This document shows, one piece after another, positions 4,424 through 5,021 of a DNA stretch of 5,021 nucleotides (position 1 is the first letter of the stretch; each line of letters begins with the position of its first letter). The notes beneath the pieces were generated by a model. It saw only the letters and a list, made by a program, of their open reading frames with translations. It ran no database searches and was not told where the DNA came from. The position numbers were made by a program, and so were the translations under genes. The DNA comes from Aquabacter sp. (GTDB lineage: Bacteria > Pseudomonadota > Alphaproteobacteria > Rhizobiales > Xanthobacteraceae): contig JASBUY010000391.1 in the NCBI GenBank assembly GCA_030147645.1, forward strand, positions 1 to 5,021, written 5' to 3'.

Positions 4424-5021
4424 ATGAACATGGAGCTCTCGCGGCGCCAGTTCTTACGAACGGCGGGTGCGGGTATCGCAGGCACATCCCTCGGCGCGCT
4501 GGGCTTTGGCGGCGTCGAAGAGGCGATGGCGAGCGCGATCCGTCCCTTCAAACTTGTGAACACGACCGAAGTCCGCAACACCTGCACCTATTGCTCGGTC
4601 GCTTGCGGCATTCTCATCTTCTCCAAGGGTGATCTGAAAAAGGGCGAGAAAGCCGAGATCACCCATATCGAAGGTGACGTCGACCATCCGACGAACCGGG
4701 GAACGCTCTGCCCGAAAGGCGCAGCCCTGCTCGATATCGTCCATTCCAAGCAACGCCTGTCCTATCCGATGATGCGCAAGGCGGGATCGGACAAGTTCGA
4801 GCGCGTGAGCTGGGACGTCGCCCTGGACAAGATTGCGCGGGTCCTCAAGGACGATCGCGACAAGAATCTGGTCCTGAAAAACAATGATGGCGTGCCCGTG
4901 AACCGGTGGACCACCACCGGCTTCCTCGCCGCCTCGGCAACGACCAATGAAACGGCGTGGTGCACCTATAAGGTCGTGCGCAGCGCCGGCATGGTGGTTT
5001 TCGACAATCAGGCGCGCGTTT
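4424..5021 (+). CDS. Formate dehydrogenase alpha subunit (FdnG/FdoG type), N-terminal part
   Basis: This is the first 199 residues of the catalytic molybdopterin (bis-MGD) and [4Fe-4S] subunit of a membrane-bound respiratory formate dehydrogenase, which oxidises formate to CO2 on the periplasmic side and passes electrons through beta and gamma subunits to quinone. Residues 6-12 (SRRQFLR) form a Tat signal followed by a hydrophobic stretch. The iron-sulfur cysteines are Cys54, Cys57, Cys61 (CTYCSVACG) and Cys96 (LCPKG), with the conserved Lys98. The segment VPVNRW...TGFLAAS...NET resembles E. coli FdnG closely. The window ends in DNQARV plus one T. In E. coli FdnG the residue after DNQARV is Sec196, so codon 200 here is TGA (Sec) or TGC/TGT (Cys). 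The ATG at 4424 has GGAGGT at 4410-4415, spacing 8. A second ATG two codons downstream is less likely. Beta and gamma subunit genes are expected downstream. Confidence 0.95.
   Translation, partial: MNMELSRRQFLRTAGAGIAGTSLGALGFGGVEEAMASAIRPFKLVNTTEVRNTCTYCSVACGILIFSKGDLKKGEKAEITHIEGDVDHPTNRGTLCPKGAALLDIVHSKQRLSYPMMRKAGSDKFERVSWDVALDKIARVLKDDRDKNLVLKNNDGVPVNRWTTTGFLAASATTNETAWCTYKVVRSAGMVVFDNQARV

Overview
The window is high-GC bacterial chromosome with dense, short-gapped genes, Shine-Dalgarno sequences and two Tat-type signal peptides. By eye it looks proteobacterial, most likely alphaproteobacterial. That placement rests on base composition and protein resemblance only, because no taxonomic marker gene is present.

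Layout, left to right. (1) Positions 1-610, plus strand: the C-terminal two fifths of an M32-family metallocarboxypeptidase. (2) Positions 611-928, minus strand: a small exported Pro/Thr/Gly-rich protein of unknown function, whose stop codon abuts that of the carboxypeptidase. (3) Positions 973-2064, minus strand: selD, selenide water dikinase, complete and with a Cys (not Sec) active site. (4) Positions 2065-2303: a 239-base gap with two strong GC-rich hairpins, one of them just upstream of the selD ribosome binding site. (5) Positions 2304-3416, minus strand: a Tat-exported transglutaminase-like cysteine protein with an intact Cys-His-Asp set. (6) Positions 3439 to about 4086, minus strand: a membrane-anchored or exported TlpA-like thioredoxin with a WCEPC active site, probably in an operon with the transglutaminase. 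(7) About 4087-4423: a divergent regulatory region with a TGTACA-N6-TGTACA repeat, a TTGACA -35-like box and a hairpin-rich leader. (8) Positions 4424-5021, plus strand: the N-terminus of a respiratory formate dehydrogenase alpha subunit (FdnG/FdoG type). It runs off the window one base into the codon that is selenocysteine in the E. coli homologue.

How the parts fit. SelD makes selenophosphate, the selenium donor for selenocysteine and for 2-selenouridine in tRNA. The FdnG/FdoG-type enzyme is a classic selenocysteine client, so the two form a plausible selenium and formate-respiration neighbourhood. The thioredoxin-like and transglutaminase-like proteins between them are predicted to act in the periplasm, on the same side of the membrane as the Tat-exported dehydrogenase subunit. 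A functional link between this pair and the dehydrogenase is inference from position only. No RNA gene, insertion sequence, CRISPR array or origin was seen.
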